NCBI GenBank assembly: GCA_009760885.1
Contig: CM019708.1
Span: forward strand, 17,070,189-17,134,188
DNA: 64,000 nucleotides
Direction of reading: 5' to 3'
DNA from: Achatina immaculata
Lineage: Eukaryota; Mollusca; Gastropoda; Stylommatophora; Achatinidae
The translations under genes were made by a program, and so were the position numbers. The notes beneath the pieces were generated by a model. It saw only the letters and a list, made by a program, of their open reading frames with translations. It was not told the origin of the DNA and made no database searches. Positions 53,411 through 64,000 of this stretch are shown here, piece after piece. Each line of letters opens with the position of its first letter. Within the stretch, counting starts at the first letter, position 1.

Positions 53411-53924
53411 AGTTCCGCTGATTTATGCTTGCTGGCAAGACTGTTAAAAAAAACTTTTAAAAGCTCATTTTAAAAATGTCACTATTGCTGAAGTAAAAAT
53501 CCCTGAAACAATGTGAAAAATAACGGAGTAATCTGGATTACTTTGCACCAAAAATTTTCATTCATGTTACATTTACCCACATTTTGTCCTCCTCAGTTTT
53601 AAACTGCTGGTCTTGTTAATGAGTGGTAGTACAGTCTGGGTAAATCTTTGACAAAAAGTTCCTGCACATTTTATTTGTTTGAAAACCACAAGCAGATAAT
53701 TTCAGTAGTAAAACAGTTATCCTCTCTTGTGTGAGGAATCTGCTTGTAAGAAAATAACTTTTGAGGGGCAGTGTGAAGCATGACAACACAACAGTACATT
53801 AATTATGATAAGATATTAATAATTACGAACACAAATTGCAAAGATGGTGTATTATTGAAAATTTTGTTGCTGAAAAAATATCAGAAACTGTCCTATCAGG
53901 TCAGCTTTGTGGATTCTTCCTTGA

Positions 53925-54345
53925 CTTTGAGCAATACAGATCAGGGCAGGTCATAAAGTCTAACCTTAGAAGAAAATCTGCTTGAACTGGTAGGCAGGTT
54001 CACCCATCTTGGATCTAGAATTACTTCAACCTTCTCTTTTTATGAAGAAATCAACAGACAAATAGGAAAGGTAGCTTTCATGTTTACAAAATTCATGAAA
54101 ATGGTAGGAAATGACAGAAAGTTAACATTGAAGACAAAGGTTCTGATTCATTGAATCATTGTACTTGGCAAGCACATTCAAGAAATGAGAAAAAAAGAAC
54201 TAAACAGTTTTCATCTTTGTTGAATTCACAGAATAATAAACATCAAGTGGTAGGACAAAGTAACCAACTCTGAAGTTCTGCGGCAAGCTAAGCTTACATC
54301 CATGATGACAATGCTGAGAAGCAGAAGATTAAGTAACAAATAAAG
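53925..54345 (+). mobile_element. LINE RT C-terminal fragment
   Basis: The + strand reads LVGRFTHLGSRITST, then EEINRQIGKVAFMFTKF, RKLTLKTKVLIH and, after frame breaks, IINIKW and DKVTNSEVLRQAKLTSM. These are post-YADD thumb segments (F-x-Y-L-G-S, E-I-x-x-R-I-G-K-A). No catalytic part. Confidence 0.75.
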
Positions 54346-54376
54346 CTTAAATTAGAAATGAAGATAAAACACTTAC

Positions 54377-54405
54377 ATGAGCACTTGGCTTGACCCTGAC
54401 ACGAT
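54377..54405 (-). CDS. Candidate 29-bp micro-exon of the Ser/Pro-rich scaffold-like gene
   Basis: A strong acceptor (CCTGTTTTCCCTTTTTAG) and a strong donor (CAT followed by GTAAGTG) enclose 29 bp. Read in the phase required by the exon at 47711-47787 it gives RVRVKPSAH without a stop. The splice sites are good, but an isolated 29-bp match is weak proof. Confidence 0.35.
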
Positions 54406-54454
54406 CTAAAAAGGGAAAACAGGAAAAAGGAGAACATCAGCGAATACATTCTAC

Positions 54455-54595
54455 ACAAAACCTACATGGAATGTTCTACATAAAACCTACATGAAATGTT
54501 CTACACAAAACCTACATGAAATGTTCTACACAAAACCTACATGAAGTGTTCTACACAAAATGTACATGAACATTTCTACATGAAACCCACTTGAA
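54455..54595. repeat. 25-bp minisatellite, about 5 copies
   Basis: Units contain AAAACCTACATGAAATGTTC. Confidence 0.85.
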
Positions 54596-54714
54596 CATCT
54601 CATATATTCAAAAGTTAGAAGAACATGTTCTACACAAAACTCTGAAATGATTCTGACTAAAAATCACTGAAAAGGGCAATTACAGTTGTAGATGGAGAAA
54701 GAAACAGAGGAAAA

Positions 54715-54965
54715 GGTGAAGTAACACTAGAAACAGAGAAAGAAAGAGGTGAAGTAACACCAGAAACAAAGAAAGAGGTGAAGTAACATTAGAAACAAAG
54801 AGAGAAGTGAAGTAACATTAGAAACAAAGAGAGAGGTGAAGTAACACTAGAAACAGAGGAAGAAATAGGTGAAGTAACACTAGAAACAGAGAAAGAAAGA
54901 GAGAGAAGAGGAGAGAACACAAAGAGGAGAGAGAGAGAGAAAGAAAGAAAGAGAGACGAGGATGA
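54715..54965. repeat. Purine-rich repeat tract
   Basis: Variable units with GAAGTAACACTAGAAACA and AGAGAAAGAAAGAGG, grading into (GA)n. Confidence 0.8.
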
Positions 54966-55174
54966 GAATAATAAATGCAAAAGTACACCAGCAGGAAATG
55001 AACATAAGTGTTTCTTTTTTTTTTTTTAAACTATAAAAATGGCAATTTTCAAATTATTTCCAGTGACAGTCTGCAGTTATTTGCAACGGAAATTTTAGTG
55101 CAACATATAATAAATGGGTGTCTTTGAAAAAGAGAGTGGTTTATGGATGGATTCGTTTTTTTTTTTTTATAGAA

Positions 55175-55480
55175 AGAGATTGATTGCTGGATGTTTTTTT
55201 TCAAGAACTGAAGGAGTTTGGTGGATGATGTTTTTTTTTCAAGAACTGAGGGAGTTTGGTGGATGATGTTTTTTTTTCAAGAACTGAAGGAGTTTGGTGG
55301 ATGATGTTTTTTTTTTCAAGAACTGAAGGAGTTTGGTGGATGATGTTTTTTTTTCAAGAACTGAAGGAGTTTGGTGGATGATGTTTTTTTTTCAAGAACT
55401 GAAGGAGTTTGGTGGATGATGTTTTTTTTTTCAAGAACTGAGGGAGTTTGGTGGATGATGTTTTTTTTTCTTTTTTTTTA
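55175..55480. repeat. 38/39-bp minisatellite, about 8 copies
   Basis: Units contain TCAAGAACTGAAGGAGTTTG and a run of 8-10 T. Unit length varies with the T run. Confidence 0.92.
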
Positions 55481-55867
55481 ACAGATGGTGACTTGTTTAT
55501 GGGTGCTCAAAAAAGAAACAGGGCGTTGGTGGATTGGTTTGATTGAGTCTGGAAAACTCTGCATGTTCATGGCTTTTCTCAGGCACGAAGTAAACTAATT
55601 TTGACGTATACACGACAGTTCTAAAACTGATCAGTTAAGATATGTTCCGATATTTAAACAGTGATTAGAACTCGCATATTCCAAGTGAGCGATCGCGGGA
55701 CGCACTTTTGAAAAGGTAAAAAAAAAAAAAAACAGTCCAAATCTTTATCCACAGCAGCTTGATCGACAAGTTTTAACCAACCAGAAGGGAGGTGGAGCTA
55801 AATGATTAAGTTTTCTAAAAGTTTACACGCCATATTTTTTAAAGCTCTATGAACCAGCAACCGGAAT

Positions 55868-56330
55868 TCACATCAAAATCTGGGATCTGACCTTGCGGGT
55901 CCCTTACCTTGCGTGATTCACATCAAAGTCTGGGACCTTACCTTGCGGGATTCACATCAAAGTCTGGTGCCCTTACCTTGCGGGATTCAATCAAAGTCTG
56001 GTGCCTTTACCTTGCGGGATTCACATCAAAGTCTGGTGCCCTTACCTTGCGTGATTCAATCAAAGTCTGGTGCCCTTACCTTGCGTGATTCACATCAAAG
56101 TCTGGTGCCTTTACCTTGCGGGATTCACATCAAAGTCTGGGGCCTGACCATGCGTGATTCACATCAAAGTCTGGGCCCTTACCTTGCGGGATCCACATCA
56201 AAGTATGGGGCCTGACCTTGCGGGATTCACATCAAAGTCTGGGGCCTGACCTTGCGGGATCCACATCAAAGTCTGGGGCCTGACCTTGCAGGATCCACAT
56301 CAAAGTCTGAGGCCTGACCTTGCGGGATTC
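55868..56330. repeat. About 35-bp minisatellite, about 13 copies
   Basis: Units contain TTCACATCAAAGTCTGG and CCTTGCGGG. A poly-G run follows at about 56362-56380. Confidence 0.92.
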
Positions 56331-56799
56331 CTCGTCGCGCTTCACAAAAACACGACAAACTGGGGGGGGGGGGGGGGGGGTGGTATAGATATGGTCCTTG
56401 TACAGTTTACTGATAGGCCAGACATTATAGACCACTGGGGGTGCATCGTTCCATCTTATTGTGCATGTTTCGGAAGCGAATAAGGTCATAACTGTTTGCC
56501 ACTATCATCACCACTTAACGGTAATCAAAACGCACTTTATCACTGCATTCAGAACAAGAACAGTTTTATATACATCAACCAAAACAAAAATTAATTGTTC
56601 AGACATCTCTGATTATTACAAGAGAAGGTCAAATCTGGGTGACCTCAGAAGATATTAGGCATCCTTAGGTTTCTAAGAACGGACGGCAGGACATATTATA
56701 CGTTTGCTTAGCATCTACCTCGTGGGCGGACAAGTGCTGAAGAAACTGTTGAACTCACATACTGGGCAAGAGCAAAGTAACGAAACGGACATAACCAGT

Positions 56800-57100
56800 A
56801 AATTTAATATTATTAATACAGAGCTGGGCCAATCTCGGCCACGTTCTCACAAAGGATGAGTCCAGATTCCCTCGCCAAGCCCTCACATGGTCAGCGAAGG
56901 GCAAAAAAAAGCAAGGCAGGCCAAGGGAGACTACGTAGAACCATCACTAGAGAGAGAGTACAACTTTGGGATTCAAGTCCATCCAAGACCTACAGCGGGG
57001 GGCGGCGAGTGTTCAGACATGGAAAGATATGATTTCCGTCCTATGAGCCAATGTTGGCCCACAAGGAATGTCAATCAATCAAATACAGAGCTAAAATCTT
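56800..57100 (+). mobile_element. LINE C-terminal fragment (another family)
   Basis: Frames around 56850-56960 read DESRFPRQALTWSAKG, then KKKQGRPRETT, the basic region after the RT in RTE-like LINEs. The end is near CAATCAATCAAATACA. Frame-broken. Confidence 0.6.
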
Positions 57101-57129
57101 GATAAATAGAGTTAATATTTTAAATTGTA

Positions 57130-57490
57130 AGCTTCATGTTTTGATTTTAAAAAATGTAATATTCTTAACGAAATTAATATTCTTAATAAGGACGTACTTA
57201 ATATCCTTAATAAGGAAAATTTTAATATCCTGAATAAGGAACTACCTAAAAGCCTCAATAAAGAACTGTTTAATATCCTTTATAAGGAACTACTGTATAG
57301 CCTTAATAAGAAAATGCTTAATATTCTTAATAAGGAACTACTTTATACCCTTAATAATAAACTACTCGATGTCCTTAAATAAGAATCACTCAATGTCATT
57401 TATAAGGAACTACTCTATATCATTATTAAGGAACTACTTTATATCTTTAATAAAGAACTCTTTAATATCCTTAATAAGGAACTACTATTC
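57130..57490. repeat. About 24-bp degenerate minisatellite
   Basis: Units resemble TTAATATCCTTAATAAGGAA. Considerable divergence marks it as old. Confidence 0.8.
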
Positions 57491-57536
57491 CAAGCTTTCA
57501 TAGTTCCACCTTCCTTCTCCCACTCTCTCTCACTCT

Positions 57537-57543
57537 TTTTCTC

Positions 57544-57580
<37 letters not shown>

Positions 57581-57749
57581 TACACGCAGTAACTTCTATG
57601 ATCACAATTAACGCTGCTGTAGGTAAGTCTAGTCTGGCAGATGAACTCGCTAGTGAAAAACTCACGCATCATGGCCACTCTCCAGTCTTGATAATTATAC
57701 GATTTAATGTGACCTCTGTGGCGACAGAATATGTGGGAACACCTGGGTC

Positions 57750-57795
<46 letters not shown>

Positions 57796-57838
57796 CCTCG
57801 ATTTATTCAAATTTACATGGGGGGGGGGGGGGGGGGGA
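57537..57838. repeat. Microsatellite cluster: (CT)n, (TA)n, poly-G
   Basis: (CT)n at about 57540-57575, (TA)n at about 57754-57790 and poly-G at about 57820-57837, with ordinary sequence between. Confidence 0.88.
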
Positions 57839-58294
57839 AATCATCAGTGATTGTTAAAATTTAACCCACTGAAACAAAAAAATTTCTCTTTCTTTCCTAA
57901 AATGTTTGAGAATCGCCCAAAAGAATCCTTGTACTCGTATGTTTAAGCCTGCACGATATTACACTTGAACTCATTTCCCAGACAAATAATCTCACCTATG
58001 TCTGACCTGTATGTGCTCACGCTGTATTTTATTTTGTGATAATCATTTTTGTACCTATGAATTGGCCTATGCGTAGTTTTATCTGTAGGTCTGTTTCTAT
58101 GTTACCCTTCCTTCAACCATTCCAAGTGGGGCGTTGGTGGGTGTCCTGTTACTGGATTACTCCAGGGTCCTGATGGGTTCTTCTGCTTTAACCTGGATCC
58201 AAGTGGATCAAAACAGAATAGCTAAATAATAGGGTAAACAGAGAGGGGTGGGTGAGCACTGACTTACACAACTTTTTGTGTAGGCCACGCCTCA

Positions 58295-58520
58295 AACCAA
58301 AGCCCCACGAGATCAATTTTTAAAAAAAAACCTTTATCTATGTCCACCCAGTCTCTAAAAATGGGTGCCAGAGAAATCTGGGAAGGTAAATGCGGCCAGG
58401 CGTGGTACCGAACACATCACACTTTCATGTGCCGAAGGTCGTGGAAATACTGGCTTAACACCGTATCCCCAGTGTGTCTTAATGGCGTGAAAGCAAAGAT
58501 TTTAGCTTGTTATCTATGTT
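58295..58520 (+). repeat. Repeat H, copy 2
   Basis: TCTAAAAATGGGTGCCAGAG and ACATCACACTTTCATGTG align with the - strand of 37805-38060. Confidence 0.55.
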
Positions 58521-58589
58521 TGTGCCCATTCATGAACTGATATTGCTGACATATTCTAAATGGTTATACACACACCACACACACACACA

Positions 58590-58863
58590 CACTCTCTCTC
58601 TCTCTCTCTCTCTCTGAACTTCAAATGCCCAAGGCACATTGAGTTTCCGCAAGGGTTTTCCACAAATGCCTGTCCTTTGCCTTTTTTCCCCTCTCTTGCC
58701 TAAGTGAGCCCTCTATTGCTCAACATCCTTTCTGTTGTTCTTCTCCATGTCTCTTTTGGTCTATCCTTACTTCTGTTCCCCTGTGGTACCCATCTTAGTT
58801 CTATTTTTGGTAGTGAGTTGTCAGTCATTCGGAGCACATGTCCCAACCATCGCCAGCGTCTTG
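58590..58863 (-). mobile_element. LINE G-family 3' fragment 1
   Basis: Closely matches the last 250 bp of LINE G in reverse: (CT)n tail, then the complement of the C-terminal coding region (GGTCTATCCTTACTTCTGTT). It stops inside the RRWRWLGH region. 5'-truncated. Confidence 0.85.
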
Positions 58864-58949
58864 GTTAGATTAACATATCAAAATATACGTTCCTCTGAGG
58901 ATCAATCTCTTCGTAGATGCCTATTTCTCTTGTCGCAGTTGCATATCTT

Positions 58950-59115
58950 TTCTCTCTCTTTCTCTCTCTCTCTCTCTGAACCTTAAGCGCCCAAGGCACA
59001 TGGGGCTTCCTCAAGAGTTTTCCACAAATGCCTGTACTTTGGCTTTTTTCCGCTCTTGCCCAAGTGAGCCCTCTATTGCTCAACATCTTCTTTGTTGTTC
59101 TTCTCCATGTCTCAT
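58950..59115 (-). mobile_element. LINE G-family 3' fragment 2
   Basis: A second, shorter truncated copy in the same orientation, with tail (CT)n and GAACCTTAAGCGCCCAAGGC. The - strand reads MLSNRGLTWARAEK as in LINE G. Confidence 0.85.
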
Positions 59116-59334
59116 ATTTCCACGAATAGTATAGTCTTACTATAGTATAATCTTATTTTGTCTATAGTCTATCATATATTCGACAAAATGTGCTCCTCCA
59201 TTTTCAATTCGAGTTTTGTTCCTAGATCTACGAATCTGTCTTGGATCCATCTACTTGTGTATCCAAATGTTTATTTGTTGTTCTATTCAGCGTGTCATTT
59301 CGCTTCGTTGTGATTTCACCAATTTACATTTTAC

Positions 59335-59335
<1 letters not shown>

Positions 59336-59376
<41 letters not shown>
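59336..59376. repeat. (TA)n microsatellite
   Basis: About 20 TA dinucleotides in a row. Confidence 0.95.
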
Positions 59377-59380
<4 letters not shown>

Positions 59381-59484
59381 CCATACACCAGTTTACATCT
59401 TAAGCATATTAAAGTTATATTGTCTGGAATCTGTGGACTTGCATAGTATTTACTTGTTTCATCATTTAGTTTTGCTTGTCTTGT

Positions 59485-59712
59485 CTGTCGAGATGGTATA
59501 ATGATTAGTTCACCGGGCCTCTGATTAGAAGGTCCCTGGTTCGATTTCGCACTCGTGGGGGTGTTGGGTGGGGGGATTTGGACCAACCGCCGCTAGAATC
59601 AATTGAGCCTTTTAAAAAAAATGGGTACTTCGGGTTTTCCTAGAAAAACTAGGGCAGCGAGGACAGGATCTGTCATCCAAATCTCAAATACTAGAGTGGG
59701 CTAGAAATATGA
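59485..59712 (+). mobile_element. Candidate tRNA-derived SINE
   Basis: GATGGTATAATGATTAGTTC resembles a tRNA D-arm/A-box and GGTTCGATTTC at about 59538 is a B-box, spaced as in a tRNA. The anticodon arm and acceptor stem do not pair well, so it is not a working tRNA gene. About 150 bp of unrelated body follow, as in tRNA-headed SINEs. Confidence 0.55.
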
Positions 59713-59724
59713 AGGCACTAACAC

Positions 59725-59990
59725 TTGACAACATATGTTGGTCACTTGATGAGAAGAAATGATCAGAGAATCCCAAAACAAGCTATCAAGTGGAACACAA
59801 CAGGCCAAAGAAAAAGAGGCAGACCGCGTGAAGCTCTGAAGAGTATATTGTTAAGAGAGGCCAAATTAACCGGCATAAAATCCCTTGATGAGGTTGAAAG
59901 ACTCGCCGAAGACAGGAAAAACTGGCGAACTACTTTGCGAGCCCTATGTGACGTTTAACGGCACGGGAAGGATATAAGATATAAGAACAC
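59725..59990 (+). mobile_element. LINE B8, 3' fragment with readable C-terminus
   Basis: Best preserved family B tail: TYVGHLMRRNDQRIPKQAIK, then RKRGRPREALKS and DRKNWRTTLRALCDV-stop at 59958. A GATATAAGATATAAG tail follows. 5'-truncated. It gives the reading frame for all other family B fragments. Confidence 0.85.
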
Positions 59991-59999
59991 ATGATACGC

Positions 60000-61250
60000 A
60001 AATGGCACCGGTCATAGAATCTTCTACTTCTGTCAATATTTGAATTCGTGTCTGTCTGAATATGCATAGTTTTATCTTTCGTATCTATTTTTGGATCTAT
60101 ACATATGGGTCTTTACAGTTATGTATCTTATATATCTTTGGATCTTTATCGGTCTATATCTGTTTGCCTCTCTCTCTCTCTCTCTCTCTCTCCCTCTCTC
60201 TCTCTCTCTTCAAATCTGTCTAGGAATGGATTATAAGCATCTGTCGGTCTCAGAGCTGGTAAATCAGTCATTACCCGTTGCCTTTTGTGTGTGTGTGTGC
60301 TATGTTTCTTGCTTTCAGCACATCTGTGACATCTCGCTGCCATAAAGTCTAAATGCACCTCACCTATCTCACGTGCGTCCAGTCACATGACTTCTGAGAA
60401 TTGAAATCATCACACTTCCAGTACACAGACAAGGTACAGTCAGTTGTTTCTTGTGGGAAGAACTGACGGAATGTCGAAAATCTATTCTTGTGTAAGCAAC
60501 AAGAGTATCCGGGTTACGAATCCAAACAATATTTGAGAACCTTTCTCATCTATAACCTCTCATCTGTGTCAGTAAACATCAGCCAACAAGACATTCCTGC
60601 ATATCCAAAAGGAAAACCATTCCGTGTGTGGCTGATAATGTTCTCACAAATCTGTTTCCATAAATAGTTTACCGCCACAGAATACAGATTCCGTGTCTCT
60701 CGACAACTATTTTTTTTTTTTTTTCAGTTTCAGTATACAAGCACGGTGATTTTTTTTTTCCATAGCGCTTTCAAACTGATAACTTTATTCAAATATGTGG
60801 TTCACTATAGTCATAATTATGTGACGTGCCCTGCAGACCTCCATCTCTGATGTTTTTTATCATGTAAAGTGCAGGCTTTCACAGTTACCGATCCAGATAT
60901 CAAAGCTGGGAACAAGCTAGAACGAGGCTGGAGATGAACTACCCACCGTGACCGTAAGATAGTTTCTGGGGCTAGCCAGTATCAGATCACGACACGTGCA
61001 TGCGCAAGTGAAGGCATACATCAGCTTTACCAGCCCAACAAATCACCTCCACACTTCAGCTTTGCGTGTAGACAAAGGACAGCGCACCAAGCGTGACATG
61101 TCCTGCAATGCTGAGGCAGAGGAAACCTGACAGACGACTTGTGACATGAGCAACGTTACAGAGGACAGATAGTGGGTGACCCGGCCAGACGAGAGAGAAT
61201 TCTCCAAATCTGTCAATCAGCTAGGCAGAGAATGTCGATTCCTTCGGACA
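60000..61250. other. No gene seen
   Basis: A (CT)n tract lies at about 60168-60210. The rest has no recognisable frame or repeat. Confidence 0.45.
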
Positions 61251-61254
61251 CCTG

Positions 61255-61690
61255 AAATTATTCGTCACCACTCACAGCCACAGAGCTACATCATCTTTAC
61301 CGATGGCTCCGCTATCAGAGGATGTCGTAGCGGCTGAGGCGTGTCGCATACCTCACTGGAAAGACAAGTGAAGAAAGAGCCGTGGCATATAATATCACAA
61401 CCTGCAGTTTGATAATGAAATCGAAGCCGTCGCTGATGCAGTAGCTTGGTTGGTGAAACAGCCAGTGCACCACGCTATCATAGTGACAGAGGGCATGCTT
61501 TACATGGAGCGGGATAACCTACTCGCAAACCCTAGGGTTACAGGCCTCAGGAAGATCAACTGTCCTGGGCATTAGGAGTTCAGGATTATGAGGGGGTCGT
61601 CCAGGTGCCTGCACGTGGCCTACAAATGGTGTGCTGAAACTGGACAAGTCGGACATATCGAAGATTGTTCTGGACAAATCACGAGAGAAT
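61255..61690 (+). mobile_element. RNase H domain fragment of an I/jockey-like LINE
   Basis: Frames read SYIIFTDGSAIRGCRS (first catalytic Asp in T-D-G-S), then DNEIEAVADAVAWLVKQP (catalytic Glu) and HHAIIVTEG, where the next catalytic Asp of the usual T/S-D-S is not seen. Two frame changes and a stop break it. RNase H domains occur in I-type LINEs and not in RTE-type, so this is a further LINE lineage. Confidence 0.75.
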
Positions 61691-61955
61691 GAGGAGCTGG
61701 GTATTGGAGAATAAATCAAATACGTATAGAATGAACGACTGGATATTGGAGAATAACCCCTATATCTACAGAATGAACGGCTGGATACTGGAGAATAACC
61801 CCTTTATCTACAGAATGAAAGGTTGGATATTGGAGAATAACCCCTTTATCCACAGAATGAAAGGTTGGATATTGGAGAATAACCCCTTTATCCACAGAAT
61901 GAAAGGTTGGATATTGAAGAATAACCCCTTTATCCACATAATGAAGGCACTGAAG
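61690..61955. repeat. 42-bp minisatellite, about 6 copies
   Basis: Units contain GGAGAATAACCCCTTTATCC. Open on both strands since the period is 14 codons. Confidence 0.92.
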
Positions 61956-62004
61956 GGTAGCAGTACATACAGCGTACATTGATTACTGGGAAGGCTGGCA
62001 GAGA

Positions 62005-62350
62005 GATATGGGACTATGAAAACAACAGAGAGATATGGGACTATGAAAACAACAGAGAGATATAGGACTATGAAAACAACAGAGAGATATGGGACTATGA
62101 AAACAACAGAGAGATATGAGACTATGAAAACAACAGAGAGATATGGGACTATGAAAACAACAGAGAGATATGGGACTATGAAAACAACAGAGAGATATGG
62201 GACTATGAAAACAACAGAGAGATATGGGACTATGAAAACAACAGAGAGATATGGGACTATGAAAACGACAGAGAGATATGGGATTATGAAAACAACAGAG
62301 AGATATGGGACTATGAAAAGAACAGAGAGATATGGGACTATGAAAACAAC
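62005..62350. repeat. 27-bp minisatellite, about 13 copies
   Basis: Units contain GAGAGATATGGGACTATGAA. + frame repeats M-K-T-T-E-R-Y-G-T. No start or domain context suggests a gene. Confidence 0.94.
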
Positions 62351-62819
62351 TCTCTCTTTTTTATGATCTGTCATCTTTTGGCACTAATTTTTCCTCTGTT
62401 TCAAAGCTTTTTTCTCGCTCTCCTCCCATCTCCCCCCCCCCCCCGGAGAATTCATGCTTACAACATCTTTACACATTCATAAATGCTTATCACTCCTATC
62501 TCTACGTTTGTTCCCCTCTCGTGATTATGTTTGCGTGCATTTATCGCTCTCATCTTTGCCGCCCACAGGAATTCTTCAACATGAAAGAACTTCTGTTATT
62601 CCGCCAGTATCAGCTATCAGACAGAGCATTACTAGAACAATGAAAACATCGCTAGAACAATGAAAAGTTGGCATTAGCTGTCCAGAAATTCTTGATTCCA
62701 GCAGGAAGATGTTTTGCTTCGTGTAAAAAAAAAAAAAGTTTCATTATTTTCATTCCTTTCTCCCTCCACTTTTAGCGTGTGCGGCTCTCCCTATTCTGTG
62801 AGCATCAGCTGAATTCGGC

Positions 62820-63060
62820 AACTCTCCCAGCCAATGAGGCTCTTTGCTTCAGACAAGACACGCCTCCATTCCTCTCTGTTCTTGATCTTTTCGTGCCAAT
62901 TCTCCATTTCAAGAGCGCATCGTATCAAAGAAGAATATATTTCTCCTACAGAAGAATCTTATGTACGTAGGGCATCTTTGTCTATCTGTCCTCCTCCATT
63001 TTCTCTAAATGCCCGAGCCACCTCAGTCTCCAGCAATTGTCTTCTGCTATATACTGTCTG
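62820..63060 (-). mobile_element. LINE C-terminal fragment
   Basis: The - strand reads CWRLRWLGHLEKMEEDR (about 63035-62985) and, further on, KNREEWRRVLSEAKSLIG (about 62885-62830), the closing motifs of an EN-RT LINE. It abuts and may have seeded the 60-bp satellite. Confidence 0.75.
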
Positions 63061-64000
63061 ATGGCAGTCATGTATCGTGGCCAAACCATTTGACTTGGTG
63101 TTTCTATGGTATACTGTCTGATGGTAGTCATGTATCGTGGCCAAACCATTTGACTTGGTGTTTCTATGGTATACTGTCTGATGGTAGTCATGTATCGCGG
63201 CCAAACCATTTGACTTGGTGTTTCTATGGTATACTGTCTGATGGCAGTCATATATCGTGGCCAAACCATTTGACTTGGTGTTTCTATGGTATACTGTCTG
63301 ATGGTAGTCATGTATCGTGGCCAAACCATTTGACTTGGTGTTTCTATGGTATACTGTCTGATGGTAGTCATGTATCGTGGCCAAACCATTTGACTTGGTG
63401 TTTCTATGGTATACTGTCTGATGGCAGTCATATATCGCGGCCAAACCATTTGACTTGGTGTTTCTATGGTATACTGTCTGATGGTAGTCATGTATCGTGG
63501 CCAAACCATTTGACTTGGTGTTTCTATGGTATACTGTCTGATGGTAGTCATGTATCGTGGCCAAACCATTTGACTTGGTGTTTCTATGGTATACTGTCTG
63601 ATGGTAGTCATGTATCGTGGCCAAACCATTTGACTTGGTGTTTCTATGGTATACTGTCTGATGGTAGTCATGTATCGTGGCCAAACCATTTGACTTGGTG
63701 TTTCTATTGTATACTGTCTGATGGTAGTCATGTATCGTGGCCAAACCATTTGACTTGGTGTTACTATGGTATACTGTCTGATGGTAGTCATGTATCGTGG
63801 CCAAACCATTTGACTTGGTGTTTCTATGGTATACTGTCTGATGGTTGTCATGTATCGTGGCCAAACCATTTGACTTGGTGTTTCTATGGTATATTGTCTG
63901 ATGGTTGTCATATATCGTGGCCAAACCATTTGACTTGGTGTTTCTATGGTATACTGTCTGATGGTTGTCATATATCGCGGCCAAACCATTTGACTTGTTG
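63045..64000. repeat. 60-bp satellite array, at least 16 copies, runs off the window
   Basis: Period exactly 60 with few substitutions. Units contain CGTGGCCAAACCATTTGACT and ATACTGTCTGATGG. Two - strand frames stay open for over 330 codons only because 60 is 20 codons. I see no gene there. Confidence 0.96.

Noticed and set aside
59485..59560. Functional tRNA gene
   Set aside because: A- and B-box-like motifs exist, but acceptor and anticodon stems do not pair properly. Better explained as a SINE head.
62959..63989. Two overlapping - strand open frames of more than 330 codons
   Set aside because: They are an exact 60-bp tandem repeat read in two frames. No start context, domain or splice site supports coding.
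1..64000. Excess of minisatellite periods that are multiples of three
   Set aside because: By my count about 13 of 28 arrays, not clearly above the one third expected by chance.

Overview
This is eukaryotic DNA: AT-rich, intron-containing and dominated by transposons and tandem repeats. No bacterial operon, phage or CRISPR feature is visible. The non-LTR retrotransposons (single EN-RT ORF, simple-sequence tails), the mariner elements and the gene structures suggest an invertebrate, probably a lophotrochozoan and plausibly a gastropod mollusc. The assignment is inference.

Two host genes can be supported. On the + strand, five exons between 16780 and 35432 splice in phase into a PI-PLC X-domain protein of about 330 residues (PLCXD family), with both catalytic histidines. 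On the - strand, a large terminal exon (43945-45778) plus a phase-matched 77-bp exon (47711-47787), and perhaps a 29-bp micro-exon (54377-54405), form the 3' part of a low-complexity Ser/Pro-rich scaffold-like protein whose 5' part lies outside or was not recognised.

Layout: 1-2.2 kb is mostly featureless. 2.2-12.9 kb is a nested transposon region: a relic of LINE C was invaded by LINE B and by a full-length LINE D, and LINE D was then hit by two more LINE B copies, a 1.37-kb retroposon (A) and a SINE-like element (E). 13.2-16.3 kb is a three-level nest: mariner MLE1 contains mariner MLE2, which contains a TTAA-flanked MITE. 16.8-35.4 kb is the PLCXD gene, whose introns hold LINE G (intact 991-codon ORF, perfect 12-bp target duplication), a decayed full-length LINE C, two TTAA-type elements and many minisatellites. 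36-43 kb is repeats, a mariner with a broken active site and a second near-complete retroposon A. 43.9-47.8 kb is the second gene. 48-64 kb is minisatellites, LINE F copy 2, LINE 3' fragments, a tRNA-derived SINE and a 60-bp satellite that runs off the window end.

The most unusual pattern is that several minisatellites are built from exon edges: a 3' splice acceptor (exon 3), a 5' donor (exon 1), a stop codon (exon 5) and, in the other gene, a donor. A further array is an in-frame 15-bp expansion inside a mariner transposase. My tally puts tandem arrays at about 10 kb of the window. Family letters A-I are labels made up for this window, and no database search was possible.
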